Position numbers and translations under genes: made by a program. 64,000 bases of DNA from a bacterium. Its GTDB lineage: Bacteria; Bacteroidota; Ignavibacteria; Kapaibacteriales; UBA2268. Location: positions 1 through 64,000 of the forward strand of contig JAUIIX010000011.1 in assembly GCA_030431515.1 (NCBI GenBank), in the 5' to 3' direction. This document shows, in pieces, positions 62,222 through 64,000 of the stretch (position 1 is the stretch's first letter; every line of letters begins with the position of its first letter). The notes under the pieces are model-generated. The model was not told the origin of the DNA. It searched no databases and saw only the letters and a list, made by a program, of their open reading frames with translations.

Positions 62222-63196
62222 ATGATTTTAGCTTATATTTTATTTGTTGTTGGTTTTGTTTTATTGATATTTTCTGCTAAGTGGTTAGTGGAAGGTTCAT
62301 CTTCAATTGCTAAGAACTTTAAAATACCAGATTTGATAATTGGTTTAACTGTTGTAGCATTTGGTACATCAGCACCAGAGCTAATTGTAAACGTAATTGC
62401 TGGAGTATCGGATAAGCCAGATTTAGCAATTGGTAACATTATAGGAAGTAATATTTCTAATATTATGTTAATTTTAGGTGTTACAGCTATTATTATGGAG
62501 ATTCCTGTTCAAAAATCAACAATCCTTTCTGAAATTCCTTTCTCATTAACAGCTGCTTTATTATTTGGTTTTTTGGCAAATATAACTATTTTTGAAGATG
62601 AAAAAACAATAGGATTATCACAAATAGATGGTTTAATTTTAATATTCTTTTTCTTTTTATTCTTATTATATATTATATATATGGCTAGACAAAACCAAGA
62701 TATTGATACTGATGAAATAGGTGATTTATCTACAGGTAAAGCAGTTATATTTTCTATTATTGGAATTGTCGGTTTATTTGTTGGTGGTAAATTTGTTGTT
62801 GACAATGCTTCTGAAATAGCAAGAAGTTGGGGCTTCAGTGAGACTTTTATTGGTTTAACAATAGTAGGGATAGGTACTTCGCTTCCTGAACTCGTTACTT
62901 CTGCAATTGCAGCTTTAAAACGTAACGCTGATATAGCTGTAGGTAATATAGTTGGTTCAAATATATTTAATCTGTTGTGGGTATTAGGAATTACTGCAAT
63001 GATTTCACCTTTAAAATTTGATGTAGTATCAAATATTGATATATTAGTAATAATAGGTTCAAGTGCCTTACTAATTTTATTTATGTTAATTGGTCGTAAA
63101 TATACGATTGATAGATGGCAAGGAATTATTTTTGTTTTATGTTATGTGATGTACTTATACTATTTAGTAGATAGAGACGGAAAAATATCTATGTAA
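62222..63196 (+). CDS. Calcium/sodium antiporter (CaCA family, YrbG-like)
   Basis: A 324-residue membrane protein that exchanges Na+ for Ca2+ (or K+-linked). Both alpha-repeat signatures are present: VVAFGTSAPELIVNVIAGV in the first half, followed by LAIGNIIGSNISNIMLILG, and IVGIGTSLPELVTSAIAALK in the second, followed by DIAVGNIVGSNIFNLLWVLG. The two inverted halves of five helices each are clear. Bacterial homologues are YrbG-type. It starts 67 bases after the small helical-protein gene and is convergent with the mlaD-like gene. Confidence 0.92.
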   Translation: MILAYILFVVGFVLLIFSAKWLVEGSSSIAKNFKIPDLIIGLTVVAFGTSAPELIVNVIAGVSDKPDLAIGNIIGSNISNIMLILGVTAIIMEIPVQKSTILSEIPFSLTAALLFGFLANITIFEDEKTIGLSQIDGLILIFFFFLFLLYIIYMARQNQDIDTDEIGDLSTGKAVIFSIIGIVGLFVGGKFVVDNASEIARSWGFSETFIGLTIVGIGTSLPELVTSAIAALKRNADIAVGNIVGSNIFNLLWVLGITAMISPLKFDVVSNIDILVIIGSSALLILFMLIGRKYTIDRWQGIIFVLCYVMYLYYLVDRDGKISM

Positions 63197-63202
63197 TTAA
63201 TA

Positions 63203-64000
63203 TTAATTCTTTTTCTTAGCAGGTTTACTTAATAATCTGTTTGATTCTTCTGTCATTACAGAAACAGATTTTCTCAATTCTTTATTAGTATTTTCAATCT
63301 CTGAAAATATATCATTCACTTCTAATAAAACGCTTTCAGTTCTATGTGTTAGAATAGAAATTGAATTAGCAAGATTATTCATTAAAGTATCATATTTATC
63401 ATAAGATTTATTTATAAATTTTGCCAATTGCATTGAATCTAATTCTCTATTTAATGAAATAGTAAATTTTTCTAATCTATCGGCAGTTTTTAAAAGTCTA
63501 TGTCCTGTTGAATTAATATCTTCAATAAATGTTGAATTATTGGCTTGTTCCATAAAACTATTTAATTTATTTGATGATAATTTTAAATTTTGTATAGTTT
63601 CATATAAATCTTTATTTCCCATAAATCTTGTTGCCGTATCTAAAAAGTTAGTAGAACTATTTAAAAAATCTATGGTTTTATCAGAAATTTTTCCAATTTC
63701 TAAATTCTTTAGATTTGAAATCACCTCATTAGCTGCAATTTGAATTTCTTCGATATCAGAAGGTGCTGATTTAATTACCTTAATCACTTTTTCTGGCAAT
63801 TCAAAATTAACTTTAGGATAAGATCTCATTGATATTGGGTTATCTGTATAGTGTAATTGTAAAAATTTACCACCAGCTAGACCAGATATAGCTGATTTCA
63901 CTCTAATAGAATCATTTATATCAATTTTTGGATCTATTTCCATTTCTACTTGAATGATCTTTCCATCATCTGCTACTGATATTTTATTTACGTAACCAAC
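63203..64000 (-). CDS. MlaD/MCE-family lipid transport protein, 5' partial
   Basis: Substrate-binding part of an Mla-type phospholipid or lipid transport system. The frame is open to the window edge: the codons before the first Met (63943) read VGYVNKISVADDGKIIQVE, which matches the MCE-domain pattern, so the N-terminal membrane helix and early MCE strands lie outside. The MCE domain ends at about VKSAISGLAGGKFLQLHY. A long helical tail (EKVIKVIKSAPSDIEEIQIA to MTEESNRLLS) follows, as in proteins that form a periplasmic channel. The ABC partners would be further upstream, beyond 64000. At least 265 residues are visible. Confidence 0.82.
   Translation of the reverse strand, partial: VGYVNKISVADDGKIIQVEMEIDPKIDINDSIRVKSAISGLAGGKFLQLHYTDNPISMRSYPKVNFELPEKVIKVIKSAPSDIEEIQIAANEVISNLKNLEIGKISDKTIDFLNSSTNFLDTATRFMGNKDLYETIQNLKLSSNKLNSFMEQANNSTFIEDINSTGHRLLKTADRLEKFTISLNRELDSMQLAKFINKSYDKYDTLMNNLANSISILTHRTESVLLEVNDIFSEIENTNKELRKSVSVMTEESNRLLSKPAKKKN

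Overview
The window reads as chromosome from an AT-rich, Gram-negative member of the Bacteroidota/Chlorobiota/Ignavibacteriota/Kapabacteria group. Four things in the sequence support this. Five large exported proteins end in a type IX secretion (T9SS) type-A sorting domain. A TonB receptor is paired with a DUF4249 lipoprotein. There is an outer-membrane toolkit (BamA, LptC, TamB, LpxK, MlaD). Several intergenic regions carry the Bacteroidota-type promoter (TTTG, about 20 nt, TAnnTTTG). Some genes (HU, nuoG, nuoH, 22800, 43104, 52844) also have Shine-Dalgarno-like purine runs, so initiation looks mixed. I could not assign genus or species. I see no phage, insertion sequence, CRISPR array or integrase; the window looks like ordinary, compact chromosome.

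Layout. 1-5325: envelope/lipid operon uppS (cut by the window edge)-bamA-lptC-tpiA-pgsA-pgpA. 5326-8750: HU, a convergent sodium:solute symporter, then scpA-scpB. 8747-10904 (minus): ABC ATPase, a lytic-transglycosylase lipoprotein and a CcmB-like permease with overlapping ends. 10960-16726: tamB facing a nucleotide-sugar dehydrogenase. 17061-26599: three large T9SS cargo genes followed by ruvA, which overlaps the last one by 4 nt. 26699-30117: a nuoG-nuoH-nuoI fragment of Complex I. 30176-34946: another T9SS cargo protein, then the TonB receptor/DUF4249 pair. 34947-41814 (minus): rsmB, a 1505-residue T9SS beta-propeller with seven fibronectin-III-like repeats, and a PAP2 phosphatase. 41777-44655: DUF885 peptidase-like lipoprotein and two acidic lipoproteins. 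44761-44833 (minus): initiator tRNA-Met. 44884-50828: addA-like helicase/nuclease, lpxK, an exported class-I amidotransferase-like hydrolase and a degenerate M23 protein, all overlapping. 50825-53581: small membrane protein and an Ogg2 glycosylase, divergent from thyX and a LolA-like exported protein. 53696-58369: HExxH protein, PASTA protein, NrnA-like DHH phosphoesterase, cytochrome-like lipoprotein, hemW. 58470-64000: PiT transporter, small beta-barrel, rhomboid protease, small helical protein, Na+/Ca2+ exchanger and a partial MlaD/MCE protein.

How the genes work together. Much of the window serves the cell envelope: barrel assembly, lipid and LPS supply, lipid transport, and proteins exported to the surface. 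The most unusual signal is a set of three paralogous T9SS beta-propeller proteins (19914, 22800, 36442). They share an HxDxH motif, a DNxT motif and a GDGM motif, which may be a conserved functional site that I cannot name. Other points of interest are the degenerate M23 protein, the divergent 5' overlap of the PAP2 and DUF885 genes, a transglycosylase placed between the two halves of a Ccm-like ABC exporter, a C1/U72 mismatch in the initiator tRNA behind a textbook Bacteroidota promoter, and a stand-alone nuoGHI block. None of this was checked with database searches; domain names come from recognised motifs.
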